The notes beneath the pieces are model-generated. The model did no database searches. It saw only the letters and a program-made list of their open reading frames with translations, and was not told the origin of the DNA. Both the position numbers and the translations under genes were made by a program. Below are positions 31,786 to 43,500 of a stretch of DNA of 64,000 nt, piece after piece. The stretch covers positions 1 through 64,000 of the forward strand of contig MEHQ01004477.1 in NCBI GenBank assembly GCA_008828725.1, in the 5' to 3' direction. The stretch comes from Saccharina japonica (taxonomy: Eukaryota; Sar; Phaeophyceae; Laminariales; Laminariaceae). Each line of letters begins with the position of its first letter. Positions within the stretch are counted from its first letter, which is position 1.

Positions 31786-33953
31786 ACCATGAAAAAACAA
31801 CACCGCTGTGCAACAGGACAGATTGCGTTGGCGGATGTGAACACCCAACGCCTTCTCGCAGAAGCTGCAGGCTGGACCATCGGGGCTTGCCCCACCCACC
31901 TCTTCCTCTGGCCTGTACGAAACATCAGCGGACACCATCCTGGCGGTGTTTGCTCCAGCTTCCGGTGGCGGGTGCTCCGTGTCTGGCGGAGGCGTTTCGG
32001 CAGTCCTGTCGACGCGTGCATCGATCGCCGGCCCCACACCGGCTTGAGCTTCCTCCAGGCCCCGAGCACGCCCTGGCGCACCGCCTTCCGGGTAGGCACC
32101 CACCATGTCCACTTCGAACGGGACTTCATGAGAAGCGATTTCGTGAAATGACTCTGCAGCCACCCCACAGAAACTACCGGACCTGATATCAAGTTCACTG
32201 CGCATCAAATCCATCACCCCCCCCCACCGGGTAGATAGACAAGTATGGCAGGGCGGAGATAGGATTATGCGACAGCAAAGCCGGTGGTGCAAGGGAAAGG
32301 GCGAGCAGTGGGACGGACGGGCGCGTGGACGTGCAGCCGAGATTGAAACGGCGAGGGCGGAGGTGGCGCTTCAATTATTGGGGAATACGCGCGAGCGAAC
32401 AGGCCTCATGCAATGCCCGCAAAGTTCGACAACACTTCCCCTCACGAACTCGCATGCCTTTCAACCATTATGTGGCGGCTGAATATTTATTTCTACCGCG
32501 CTGCACTATACAGCATCCCCGAGCTCCGTAAATAAGTACGGTAAACATGAACAAGCCCCCGAAGCAAACAAGTAATTAAACAACTGTCACCCCCTATTGT
32601 ATGCATCGTAATACCGAACTCCGAAAATATATAATGAGTAAGTAACACACCTCCTGCCTATATATATCCTCGAAACATATCGATTAATTATTTTACGGCT
32701 ACCCCTTATGTGTGGCTCTATCGGTCAAAATATTGCATAACCACTTTGCAGGCACCAGACCGGGACAAACACGGCAGATGTGAGACTACCACCTTAACGG
32801 CCAACATTCAGGACGAACAAACAGTACACACTTTTTCCGACTCACCGCCCTGTCGTCTGCGGCACGTCGCCGAGTGAACGGGGGACACCTTCTTCCTGCC
32901 GCGGAGATCTCCACTGTATCGGAAGGCATCGACAAGAGGGGGGGGCGGGGAGCGGCGATAGGCGGGGGTGCAAAAAACGTAACAGCTTAGCTACGTGCCT
33001 CAGCGAGTATGCCGGCTTCCTCATCTGGGCGGAGGACAAAACACGAAACAAACACAAACGAGACGTTTGGCAATCCAAACGAGACGTTTGGCAATCCAAT
33101 CGAGACCAACAGAGCGAACGGAAACCCGACAGTGACAAGGCGGTCAAACCCAAGGAGAAAACTTGTGTGACAGAAATAGCCGGAATAAACAATTGCGCGA
33201 GAGGCGGTCGAATCGATGAGGCGTATCATGCTGCAAGGTGGGCCTGTTACTCGCGAAGCGCGCGGCCGAACGTCGCGAAGGATACCCGCCGCGAGACAAG
33301 GCTCCTTTGTGGTACTCACAACACCTTGCAGCGTGAAGCTCGACCTCATAGACAATTTTCGCGCACCATCCAGGCTTCATCGTGCACCTATGAGCGAAAT
33401 AAGCCGGGCGCTACGGCAGGGGTACCCCCTAAACTTTCTGAAGTTCCTCGCTTGAGAACTGTACACCCCACCCAACAACCGATGAACTGAACGTCGAGAA
33501 CGATTGCAAGCTACTGTAAGCCCGATACACAAACACTCCCTTGGGCTACGTAGGTATCTACACGAATCACATTGTAAAAACACATGGAAGGCGCGAGATA
33601 CTGGGTATTTAACGTCGTCCTGTTGAGGAGAGCCGGATCAGCCATAAATGTTTGAGCTAACGGGGGCTCCTCAAGCCATGGTCGGGGGCAATAACCACAT
33701 AGAGGCACACACGGCCTGTAAAACGCGCGAGCAGCCGTTGCCTGCGCCATCGCTGTCTCGACGACTACCGAAACGACACAATACCTCGTAGGTACAGAGA
33801 GAGGCAAAGCGAAGCGTTGTGCTGCAGCCACTCGTGCAAGTACTATTGGGACATCCAATTGGAATCACACCGGTGTATCCGCGCAGGCCAGCCGTCTTGT
33901 CACTCAACCGACCACTGCCGCATGTAGCGCAGGGTTGCACATCTATTACTCAC
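31786..33953 (-). mobile_element. Family X, copy B (degenerate)
   Basis: Parallel to copy A from CCGCTGTGCAACAGGACAGA through to GTGCAAG.ACTAT, then continues into sequence shared with copies C and D but absent from A, where repeat R2 begins instead. One exon counterpart (VPRSLGDV before GTGAGT) is visible. The AWMVR region is frame-shifted. A plus-strand frame over 31675-32151 is open here but has stops in copy A and is therefore not called. Confidence 0.55.
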
Positions 33954-34070
33954 CCCTGGGTCCAAGCTATAACCCTCCTTCCTGGCCCACTGCAGGACCC
34001 GTCGAAGGAACTCGTTCCCCCCAGGCGACGAACGAATGTCGCACGCTAGGGCGACCAGTTCCCGTGTCGT
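33954..34070 (-). CDS. Family X exon 1, copy B
   Basis: A 117-bp open exon of 39 codons in phase 0, bounded by an acceptor (CTTTTCTGCAG) and a strong donor (CCAGGG|GTGAGT). The product starts TTRELVALACDIR and contains SPGGNEFLRR and ARKEGY. Copy C has the same length, borders and mostly the same residues (TTRDLVALACNIR, SPGGNEFLRG, ARDEGF). Conserved length and frame between two diverged copies suggest a real exon of the parent element or gene. No known domain is recognised, and the upstream exon could not be located with confidence. Confidence 0.5.
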
Positions 34071-34074
34071 CTGC

Positions 34075-34821
34075 AGAAAAGGGTGAGAAAACCATCAGGG
34101 TACGGATCGCGTAAAACACGCGAAGCCACATGGAGTCGGTGACACACATGTCACCATCAGCCCTCGATACGCATAGCCGCGTCCAATATGCAAGCCTATC
34201 AACACACGCGTACGCTGCCTCGAAAACATAGCGGTCAGGTACAGGTGTTTTTTTTTGCACAGTAGAAACACGCGCTGCTGCTGTAAAATTCGAGTGCTGC
34301 TGTACATACTCACCGAAGCGCCGTTTCTACATTCGTTTCTGGCTGTAACGAGCCAAGACGAGCGCACACACCGCAGGCTGCAAGCGTTAAAACAAAAAAA
34401 CGTTAACATTGCGGTGTTGCTGTACGTCTTGCGATGGTCCGCAGCCCGCTTTTAGGGGCAGTTGTAGCCTGCCGCTGGTCCTGTTGAGTTTCCTGGTGCA
34501 CTCAAGTGGACAACTGACTTGCAGTGTTTTTTGCAGTTCGGAGAGACACGCCTTGCGGGCAGATCGAAGGACAATGTGCCGACCACAAGGGCTCAGATGA
34601 CGCCAGCATTGGATGTAGGGGAGCAATATGTGCTTGTGTTACTGAACAAGCCTTTTCTTTCGTCAAATCGATCGGTGGGGCAAAGCGCCTTTGGTGTGTA
34701 TACGTATCTTCATTTTCGGCTGTTCAATATTTTTGTGGTTCTACGAGAAAAAAAAAAGGATCTGGAATTTTCCTGGAAAAAAGGTGCCCTTCTCAGATGA
34801 CACCTGTACCGACAGCGCGGG
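34075..34821. other. Gene-free stretch upstream of the LINE remnant
   Basis: The first 200 bp is intron-like sequence shared with family X copy C (ACGCGTGT, GCTGATGGTGAC on the minus strand). The rest contains no supported gene. Frames at 34519-34910 have no splice or family support. Confidence 0.5.
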
Positions 34822-35872
34822 ATGGTGGCGATGAGTTTTATTTTCAACCCCGATGCCGAGGAGTGCGTTCCAAAAGCAGAGGAGGATTGGTGCCACAGCG
34901 GAGGTCGTAATGGGTACAGCTTGGGGAGAGGAGGGGCTGGGCATCACGTGGGTAATCAAACACCCCGACGGGGACGACGACAATGTCAAGGTTGGGGTGG
35001 GATGGGACCGCTGAACCCAGCCATTACAAACCAAGGCATGCACCGCGCTAGAAGACAAAGAGCCTACATCGTGATAGAAAGGAAAACATGGAGGAAAAGG
35101 TTAAAACAAAAAACAAAGACGGAGAGGTCGGACCACGCGTCGGCTAGAAACATTTGCAGCACGCAAGCGAAACACAAGGAGGCATTCGGGGCGGTAGCGA
35201 CCTACAATGTGCGCACCCTGGTTGTGAAAGGGAGGAGCGGGTATGGGCATGCCGAGTACGTGATGGCGAAGGCCCGAGAACTTGGCTGTGACTTCATCGG
35301 TCTGCAGGAAAGAAGGAGACCTGGAAAAATTGAGTTTCTGCAGCAGGGCACCGGGGTTTCTGCTCTGGACAAGAAGAAACGAAAGGCAGGCAAGGACCGT
35401 ATGGGGCTGGTTTGGCAGTGGAGTAAACAAAATCCCGTAAGTCTGTGTTTACCCACCAGTTAATTGACGAACGTCTCGAACCTTTTCGCTTCGAGTTTAT
35501 CGGTGAAAGCGTTGAGGTGAGACTAGTTGTTGCCTACGCCCCAACGGAAGCCAACGTCAACACACGGATGAAAGAGGAATTTTGGGAGAAGTTGGGGCAC
35601 ACGGTTGAACAGATTCCAACGAAGAAATGTATGCTCGTACTGGTAGATGCAAACGCGCAGACTGGAAAGAGGATGAAAGGGTGGTGACGGTGCTTGGAGC
35701 GTGCCGACGTGATGAGCCCAATAGTAACGGCAAATGCCTGCTGGCATTCACTTCAGACAACAAACTCGCTCTCACAAGCCAATGCCTAGCAGACGACCTC
35801 AGTGTTTTTCACGCCACCGAGGGATCCACGGAAAACTCTCATTTGCTGTTCGGAGCAGAGACGGTGTTATAG
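34822..35872 (+). pseudogene. LINE (non-LTR retrotransposon) endonuclease remnant
   Basis: Three consecutive plus-strand frames read as one apurinic-like endonuclease (exonuclease-endonuclease-phosphatase fold). 34822-35463 holds a basic leader and the first motifs (ATYNVRTL near 35200; FIGLQE near 35300). 35445-35687 holds VVAYAPTE, FWEKL and the LVDANAQTG motif. 35680-35872 holds LGACRRDE, NSNGKCLLAF and DNKLAL. Frames change near 35450 and 35682, and a stop ends the last near 35870, before the C-terminal catalytic His motif. No reverse transcriptase follows, so this is a 5' fragment of a dead element. EN-domain motifs of LINEs are established knowledge; the clade cannot be told. Confidence 0.85.
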
Positions 35873-35989
35873 CCGAGGGCGTATCGGGGGCTCGTCGAAG
35901 CGGCGGACTGTTTCTTGGTTAGGTGGCACAGGGGCGAGGCGGAGAGCAGCTGGCTACGCCACGCAGTTGAGGACGGCAAGAGCGGCGAC

Positions 35990-36240
35990 AAGGGGATGGG
36001 GGGGGGGGGGCAGCGGTACTGATACAGCTGTCGACGAATGCAGACACGAAATGGTAGATCGTGTGGCAAGGTATCGGTTCGACTAGCCCTTGAGTTATAC
36101 TCGCAGTATTGGCTTTTTTGTTTCTTGTTGAGTTGTTCACCGGGGGGGGGGCGCGACAGCCGCAGTACTGACACGTGATACCGCTATTGACGAAAGTAGA
36201 AAGGAGATGGCAGAGGGTGTGGCAAGGTCCCCGGATCGAT
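35990..36240. repeat. Direct repeat pair with G-runs
   Basis: Two copies about 140 bp apart begin with a G-run (about 36000 and 36142) and continue ACTGA.AC...GT.GACGAA, then GAGATGG...GTGTGGCAAGGT. Probably part of the same decaying LINE or its target. Confidence 0.6.
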
Positions 36241-36734
36241 TATGTAGCAGAGACGGGAACCCATGTTACGATCATCGTCTGGAGTACGATTTTCTCTGTC
36301 CTCTCTTCCTTTTTTTCTTGTGTTTTCCCTTGTCTCTTTCTTTGTTTCCTACCCCCCCCCCCCGCCATCCTTATGCCGGCACCTTCCTCTTCGTGATCGG
36401 CTCCTCTAGAGTACGTATGTTTTTCTTCTAGCAGCCTTTCTGGTCTCCTTTATATTATGTTTTAGTGCAGAATTGGTTTTTTATTGTATGTTTGTTCTTA
36501 TTTTCAGGTCTGGCTTGTGTTGTGTTCTCGTGCCCGGTACGATGGCGTTTCACTTGCTTTACCCATTAATTCGCGATTATTTTTGTTTCAACTTTTCTCT
36601 GTCTCAGTCTGTGCCCACGTATAAGTATCTCTTCAGGATAAGGAATCAGGACGGACACTGAGTGTACTGGTGTAGTTGGGTACAAACACGGTATAGTGTG
36701 AAGACAACTCACACAATCTCGCCACGACCGGCAT
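36241..36734. other. Gene-free stretch
   Basis: Pyrimidine-rich, with a C-run at 36351-36363. 36548-36625 is a dispersed fragment also seen at 8447-8517. No gene. Confidence 0.55.
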
Positions 36735-37600
36735 CAACAATATGTAAGGGGCCGTGGAGTCGACGAGGCGTAACGCCGTAGGGTGTGCCTGCTACCCGTG
36801 ACCCGCGCAGCCAGACACCGCGAAGGACTCTCGCTGCGACACAAGCTCTTCCGCTACTTACAACACCTTACAGAACCAAGCACAAATTCTTCATATAAGG
36901 GTTTGCGCACCATCCAGGCTGTGTCGCGCATCTGTAGCATCAACGAAATAACTGGGTCCTCACCATGGCCAGCGGGAAGAATTGCACGGAATAATGTGCC
37001 CGAGGCAAGGGAAGGAGGTTTGACGAGGAAGGGATCCTGACGCCCGCCATGATGGGAGGCAGCACCCACAATGTCGCCCCCTTACCCACGGCCTGTAAAT
37101 AACGCGAGCAATCGTTGTCTGGGTCATCGCTACTTCGACGCGTTCTTTAACAACGCAACACCTCGAACAGAGCGGCAGGGGGGGGTTTCATGCTGCAACG
37201 ACTCGTGCAAGGAATGTTGATTGATCTCAAAACAACCGAACCAGTGTATCCACGCAGGCCAGCCATGTGGTCGCTCGATCGATCACTGCCGCGTGTACCG
37301 TAGGATTGCGCGTCGAGTACTTACGACGCCTGCTACGGTAGAGGTGCACCATGTTAATAAGGTTTTGCCTTCTGAGGGTGGTGGTCACTCGAGGGGCTCT
37401 ATACTTCACCCAAACACAGGTTTAAGAGGGGGGGCAATTTGTTACCCGATGAACAGCCACATGGCCTGCGTATGAAATCAAAACCGTTGCAACACAAGAA
37501 TGAAATCGAGACGATTTTGGGTTAAGGAACCCCGTCACTCAGAAAACGCTTCAGCCAAAAAAAGGTACACCATATACCTCTATCGTAGCACGCGTCTCAC
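36735..37600 (-). mobile_element. Family X, copy C
   Basis: Contains an exon-2 counterpart (36872-37092; acceptor TTATTTACAG, donor TCT|GTAAGG) whose 3' part reads LPAGHGED, PVISLMLQMRD and AWMVRK, but whose 5' part has an early stop (RG*) and a frame change. Intronic sequence matches copy B (GATCACTGCCGCGTGTA versus GACCACTGCCGCATGTA). Degenerate overall. Confidence 0.5.
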
Positions 37601-37717
37601 CCCTGGATCAACGATGAAACCCTCATCCCTGGCGCACTGCATGACCCCCCGCAGGAACTCGTTCCCACCAGGCGACAAGCGGATGTTGCACGCCAGGGCC
37701 ACTAAATCCCGTGTCGT
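37601..37717 (-). CDS. Family X exon 1, copy C
   Basis: A 117-bp, 39-codon, phase-0 open exon between acceptor TGTCTCTGCAG and donor CCAGGG|GTGAGA. Product contains TTRDLVALACNIR, SPGGNEFL and CARDEGF. It is the counterpart of 33954-34070, with mostly conservative differences. No domain recognised. Confidence 0.5.
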
Positions 37718-38114
37718 CTGCAGAGACAAAACAAAAACACCGCAAGGGCGCGGTTCGGACAAAACTCGCAAAGGGAGACACAATTGGGTGCACGCACGTC
37801 ACCATCAGCACTCCATACGACATTGCTGTATGACACTATGCTGCCGATCCACACGCGTACACTGCCTCGGAAACAATCGCGGTCAGGTGCCAGGTGCGTT
37901 GATGCACATGGACAAACGCTCACACCAACGCAGCAGCAAGATAATTCGCTTGTTTCGACAGGCGACGGCGTGTGTAATCCCTGACGAGTCTTGCGGCCGG
38001 ATAGGTCCAAGCTGAGGACGGGAAAAGACCCAGAAACAAGGAAACAAATTCCCCCAAGCGGCAAGGAAGCTTGAAATCACTGGAAACAGGTCGTGGAATA
38101 CAACGAAGTGCGTA

Positions 38115-38268
38115 ATCCCACCACAACTGGCATCAACAATATGCAAGGGGTCAAGTCGATGAGGCAAAACGTCGTGGGGTGTGTCTGCTGCCTGTGACGC
38201 GCGCAACCGGACATCGAAAAGGACACTCGGTGCTAGATAAGCCCTTGTGGTACTTGCGAACACTCTAC
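38115..38268 (-). mobile_element. Family X, copy D, intronic part
   Basis: Continues from exon 2 of copy D into sequence shared with copies A, B and C (GTCGATGAGGC, TGTGACGCGCGCAACCGGAC). It ends near CATCAACAATATGCAAGGGG, which copy C also carries at its edge (36735). Confidence 0.5.
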
Positions 38269-38452
38269 CGAGCCAAGTGCAAGTTTATATATGTAAGGAT
38301 CTTGCGCACCACCCAGGCATTATCGCGTACCTCTAGTATCAACGAAATAACCGGAATCTCACCATGGCCGGCGTGTAGAATGACATGGGTCCCCCCGCCC
38401 TTCTCGCCATGGTCCAGGGCAATAACCACAGAGGCACCCCAGGACGCGTGGC
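38269..38452 (-). CDS. Family X exon 2, copy D (best preserved)
   Basis: A 184-bp exon after a good acceptor (CTCGCATTTCACAG). After two bases that complete a split codon it is open for about 60 codons to a weaker donor (GCTCG|GTAGAG). The product contains HASWGASVV, IALDHGEKGGG, HAGHGEIPVISL and AWVVRK. Copies A, B and C show the same exon broken by stops or frame changes (GWGAS in A, PDHG in A and B, AGHGEDPVISL and AWMVRK in C), so D preserves the ancestral reading best. Entry phase differs from the exit phase of exon 1, so an exon probably lies between them. Function unknown. Confidence 0.5.
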
Positions 38453-38455
38453 CTG

Positions 38456-39070
38456 TGAAATGCGAGAGGGGCCATCATCCGGGTGGTCGCTATCTCGTCG
38501 TGCACCGGAAAGGGACAGCGACAGGGGGGAGAATCGTGCTACGACAACGCGTCAGGTGCCAAGTACTGTCGGGCTACCCAAAAGGAATCGACTCGGTGTA
38601 TCCGCGCACATCACCCTTCTGTGCGACCCATCGATCGCTGTCGCATGTGGCGTACGGTGCACATTTACAACTTACTCCTGTATAGGCCGGGGGTTAGCAC
38701 CTTGTGTCTGTCATTTGACATCACCGCCCGTGGAACATTGTTTTCGCACCTGGGATGGCAAGCTCCTACGGGCGGCACTGCGGAGTGAAAGACGCAACGT
38801 CCTATATAGCCCTTGACCTAGTCTGAAGAGAAAAGAGAAAGCGCTACAAGAGCGCGGCTAAAACAATAGAGGTAACACACGGGGGTCTGATTATACGCAC
38901 GTCGTCATCAACACCCTTGATAGGTACAGTACTTATGTGGTACTGCTGTTCCTTCCTTGCTATCGGTCAACACAAGTACGCTGCGAACCAAACGAGTCGC
39001 GGCTCGGTGCCGGCGTTTCCTGACCAAACGCTCGCACAAAACACAGGCGTGCGTATCACACCAAGCTCAC
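38456..39070. other. Gene-free stretch
   Basis: 38456-38700 continues family X sequence (CGGTGTATCCGCGCA shared with copy B, CAGTGTATCC in C). 38700-39070 shows no supported gene. Confidence 0.5.
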
Positions 39071-39394
39071 CTGGTTGTGTCGGGCGCACCCTCCGAGCAG
39101 CACGAGAGGGAGAGTCTCCCCACTGTCCCAATCGCGTCCACCCTCTGCTGAGCGAGAAAAATCGACAGACGCTACGATGGCTTGCGCCGTGACGCCAGTC
39201 TTGGACCTTTCCTTGCTCCGTTCCCGGCAACGCCTTCTCCTTTTCCTGCGGCGTAGGAGGATCAATCCGGCCAGAAGAAGTGCAAACACGAACAGAACAC
39301 AAGCGGCGATAGCGCTCGTAGAGCTAGGCTCGTCGAGGTCGTACGATCGATGACGCCAGAAGTCTTTTTCGACCAATGGCCCAGCGTTCGTTGT
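39071..39394 (-). CDS. Exon encoding a single-pass membrane tail
   Basis: A 324-bp, 108-codon, phase-0 exon between acceptor CTCCTCGCCTGTCAAG and donor CCAG|GTGAGC. The product has an acidic juxtamembrane part (DLDEPSS), one strong hydrophobic segment (AIAACVLFVFALLLAGLILL), then a positively charged stop-transfer (RRRKRRRR) and a hydrophilic tail (SKTGVTAQ). This is the C-terminal layout of a type I single-pass membrane protein, with the charged side in the cytoplasm. Third positions are G/C-rich, as expected of a real exon. It could be a distal exon of gene Y, which is on the same strand and ends upstream in its simplest model, or a separate gene. A possible small exon lies at 39642-39710 but has a weak donor. 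Confidence 0.6.
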
Positions 39395-40539
39395 CTTGAC
39401 AGGCGAGGAGACGGTCAGACAGCGACAAAACAAAGGCCGGAGCGTGCGAACGGAGGGCGTTTAGTAAGTCGTTCCAGTCGATGGGCACGAGACCGGCGGG
39501 GTATGTTGTCGCTATGGTGTCGTTTTATTTCGCCTCCCGTTAAAAAACATACCCACGGGGAGCTCCGACGACGGAAATAAAAAACAGAGCCGTGTCCGCC
39601 ATCACTCCGAACGCTTGTGGCAACGGCAATGGGCTCTATGCATACCACCAACGGTACCACTCTCAGCCTCCAAAACTGCAGTTGCTGCAGCAAGGGTGAC
39701 GTCCCGTCCTGCTGTCAGCGAGACACCGTGCTACCTTTCTTTCTATGCAATCGCGCTTTCGTATAATCTCCATCCAAAACAACAACACCGAATCAAAACT
39801 ACACCAAAGTAAACAGCACGAACACCGCACTTCCAACGCCAAGACGAAAACAAAATATTGTCATTAAATCAACACCAACGTTAGTTTAACAAAACTGTCG
39901 CAACACTCCGATACACCCGCGCCGAGGGGTACGATGCCGCGCGAACACTTGACCGGCAACGAGCCACGTACGGCTTCTGATGTGTAGTTCTGCAGTAGAG
40001 GGGTAGCACCTTTAGCTTACGAGACACTGCCACTGTTTTGAGGAGCTGCTGTACGGTACCTCACCCAGCAGCATATTTCGATTAAGCCATAAGCTTAGCT
40101 CGACACACAGTCCCATGAGCAGACATACGTACGTAACAAGTATCGAATGAGTTATTGCGCTGTGGATGGCAACAAAGGAGCAGGCAAGACTTGCCGGGAG
40201 GATTAACACAACCACGACAAACGAACTGCATGGGCGCACAGAACACCCCTAACACCTCATCGTGGGGCTGGGATAGCCTACACACGTGTGTCATGCTCGC
40301 TGGCGTCTGCGCTATAGGCTTCGAATTCGGATGGTTGTAGCCCCGTCAGCGATACATGTGTGGGGTCACACGCGCAGACTCCACCGTAGCGCGGCTCTTC
40401 CTCTCAACCGGAGTCCATGCGTGCAATTCACGCAACCTACGGACATATTGGCAGCGAGTATGGGCGGCAAGCCGATGTACCACGCGCAAACCAGTCAGGC
40501 AGCCAATGAATGACACCATGCGCACTGGCAGAGGCGGGA
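39395..40539. other. Gene-free stretch
   Basis: Several 60-90 codon frames on both strands without splice support. A possible exon at about 39642-39710 (acceptor CTCGCTGACAG) reads RDVTLAAATAVLEAESG, but its donor is poor. Confidence 0.45.
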
Positions 40540-43500
40540 TCACGGGCGTAAAACGCTGGAGACGTTTTTCCCCGGCATATGAAACGTCTTCCCGTTGATT
40601 CCTTGTAGGACCTCAGAGAAACAGCAGCGACGATGACAACTGGCGGTTACAGTATCGTCCACTGCTTGGCTGGGGAGGGTGATAAAACCTGGTCTCCGAA
40701 TTACAATGAAAGGAGTCGTACGGCATGGGCTCAGCACAATCGTACTCGTACTGCTACGGTTCACTATCAGTAGTTGATGATACCAAAATTATCATGTGCG
40801 TGGTCGCCATCGCTGGGTCCCATAAGTGGTTAAAGCACGCATGTCGACTGATAGCACACATTGAAAACAAAAAACTGGCGAGAGGGGGAGGTATTAGCCT
40901 GAGCTAGTGGGTTTCATAGCATCATTAAGCGTTTCTCTGCCTACACCATTTGAGGGAGTGTCTCCAGGTTTCTCCATTTTACACTCGCGACTGATTTCGG
41001 GTTTTCCTATAGTTTCGTCGGCCTTCTTACCTTGCCTTTCGGGTGGCTGAGTGCTACGTGTTCTATGAGTTGCGTCATTTTTTTCTCTTTTGCTACGATG
41101 TGTTTCGTGGGAGCGACTGGTGCTGCTTGTCAAGTTGGCGGTTGTTTTGTCTAAATGCAGTATGGCCTTGAAGATTTAAATAATAGGGACTACAGTAGCA
41201 ACAAGACGCCAACATTTCAGAATGGCACACTAGTTTTGTTTGGGTATCTGGAGAGTACAGTAATGCCCGTTCAACACTAATAGTAGTATTTGACGAGTCA
41301 TGACACTCAACGGCGTCTCGCACAGCAGTAACAGGATGCTCTGATGCCCTTACCCCAGCCATGTGCCTCTTCCCTCCAACTCTCATATAAACCTCTCAAA
41401 ATTGCTGAATGGCTTTCTGATTCAGATAGACTATCACCCGGTTTGACAAACGCCCCGTCATGTGTGCAAGGCAGATCGATGCCCCTTCACGATAGCTATA
41501 ACGTTTTCGTGTGGGCGAAGCAGTGGGGATTGGAAATCGATGGACACAAGGCAATGAGAGTAATTAGAGTGCGATTTGTATATCGCTTGGCACAGCAGTG
41601 TTCCTCTGTTCAGTCGATATATGCCGTACACATTGTGCATAGGTTTTTCTGCGGGGTACGTCGGAAGTACTGAAGAAGTCCACGTCGGGATCGAAACCCT
41701 ACATGTTCTTCCTGGTTGTGCTGAATCGAGTCGGAGCCTTGGAGATCAAACGTGCTCAACCTCAACCCTTGTCATATACAGCCCAGTCAAATTGTGTGTT
41801 TGGTGTTAAGCTCAATGTCTGGCTACTTGTCAGTGTACCTTTCTGCTGCACGCTTGTACTTCGCGTGCCCATGTTCAACTTCATACGGTATCTGTTTCCC
41901 TCGTCCGTTTTATCTCCAAGCGTGCGACACTTCCCCCATTATTAGACAGAACAGATCTAAACGATACAGAAGAGACTAAACGGAATGGCATCTACTGGCC
42001 GGAAACTGGGGGGTTGGGGGGGAAACACATATGTTTTAATCCCCAAACAGACTGGCAAAACAAACAGCTGCAAAAGGCAAGGAAATGGGAGCAGACCACA
42101 TGAAACCATCATCTCACGTGTACAAACGGCCGCCCTTGTCATAGTGGAATCAGACACGGCCTAAACACGTACCTGGTACTGTACGTGAGATACCCGATTC
42201 AGGGGTACGCGTTTGGTGGGCGTGGAAATGTATTCTAAAACGTACACCAAAACCGTCAAGACGGAAACAGCAACATTTCGCGAGCATCGCACGCGCTCTG
42301 ACAGGTGAGGTAGCCTTTTGGAAGCAAACAAATGAACTATTAATATCACGCACATATATAGGTACACGGTAGGTATACTCCAGACCGGTGCACCACTGTT
42401 AATAGAATGATCTCAAGAGGGCCGCCTACCTCGCGCACCACGTCCGTGAGTGCTATGTCCACCAAGGTCAGCTCCGGCAATCCATTGTCGTCCATGGCAA
42501 AAGGCAGTACCCTACCCCAGGGGTCGTTCGTCCACCAGAGATACATGTTTTGCCCCGGGAGAAAGCGGCAAGAATCACAACAACCACTTTAGAACTGCAC
42601 CCCCCGCTTTTGGGAACAAACTACTTGGAATTAGCGAGGGGCCATTTTTGCAGCAGGAAAAGGGGAAACCCCAATAACATCGCCAGTTATTTACCCGAAG
42701 GTTCAAATGTGCAAACAATGGCGCGTAGGACAATAAACAGAGATGCTACTACGCAGCGATGCTTGGATCGCCGACAAGCGCAATGCTCCAGGGGTAAAAA
42801 GGCAAAACCGAGCCTATTTTCTAGAGTGAATGAAAGGTACGCATACGTACGTAGTACCATCTTTTCGCAAGATTTGTGGCAGCAAGAGAGGTGAGCGGCG
42901 AACGGCCGGAGAAACAGGCACGATGGAAATACAGCAACAACGGCACTAACCGCGCCATTACACCGTTACGGTACCAAAACAGTGGCATGCACGAAAACAA
43001 AGGCGCAGACAGCCAACAGGTCATAAAACAGGAAAGCAAACCACTTAGTGACACTCACCTTTCCATCCTCCCTGTGTAAGGAAACGTCAGCACTTTGTCC
43101 ATGGGCGCCTGGGCGACGTCGGCGACGGCCCCTACGACCATGGCCGTGTCAGCACGCGCCCAGTCATCACCTCCTGGAGAAAGATGAAAGGAACCTGCTG
43201 CAAACACGAGTACAAATAGTAGTGGTTATCGAGTAGCGATATTGAATAAACGTTGCTGTACAACCGGCCTTTCGTTGGAAGCTGTGATCGCCACGAGGTT
43301 GTTTGCTCGTGCAAGGGTCGGTTGACTCAACGCGCTATTGCACCGCGCTAACCACAACAATCGCAAAGCGACAAAAGCGACAGCTCATTTTACTGGCCAC
43401 AAAGTTTCCGCTCCTGTAAAGCGCAATCGACCGAATGACACGCACAAGCTGAACACAGGGGACGACGCCGTGGTCTCGTACAGCCTTGCCGCTCGCTAGA

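Noticed and set aside
31675..32151. Plus-strand 158-codon frame as a gene
   Set aside because: The homologous frame in copy A (25620-26030) has two stops, and residue changes are as frequent as silent ones.
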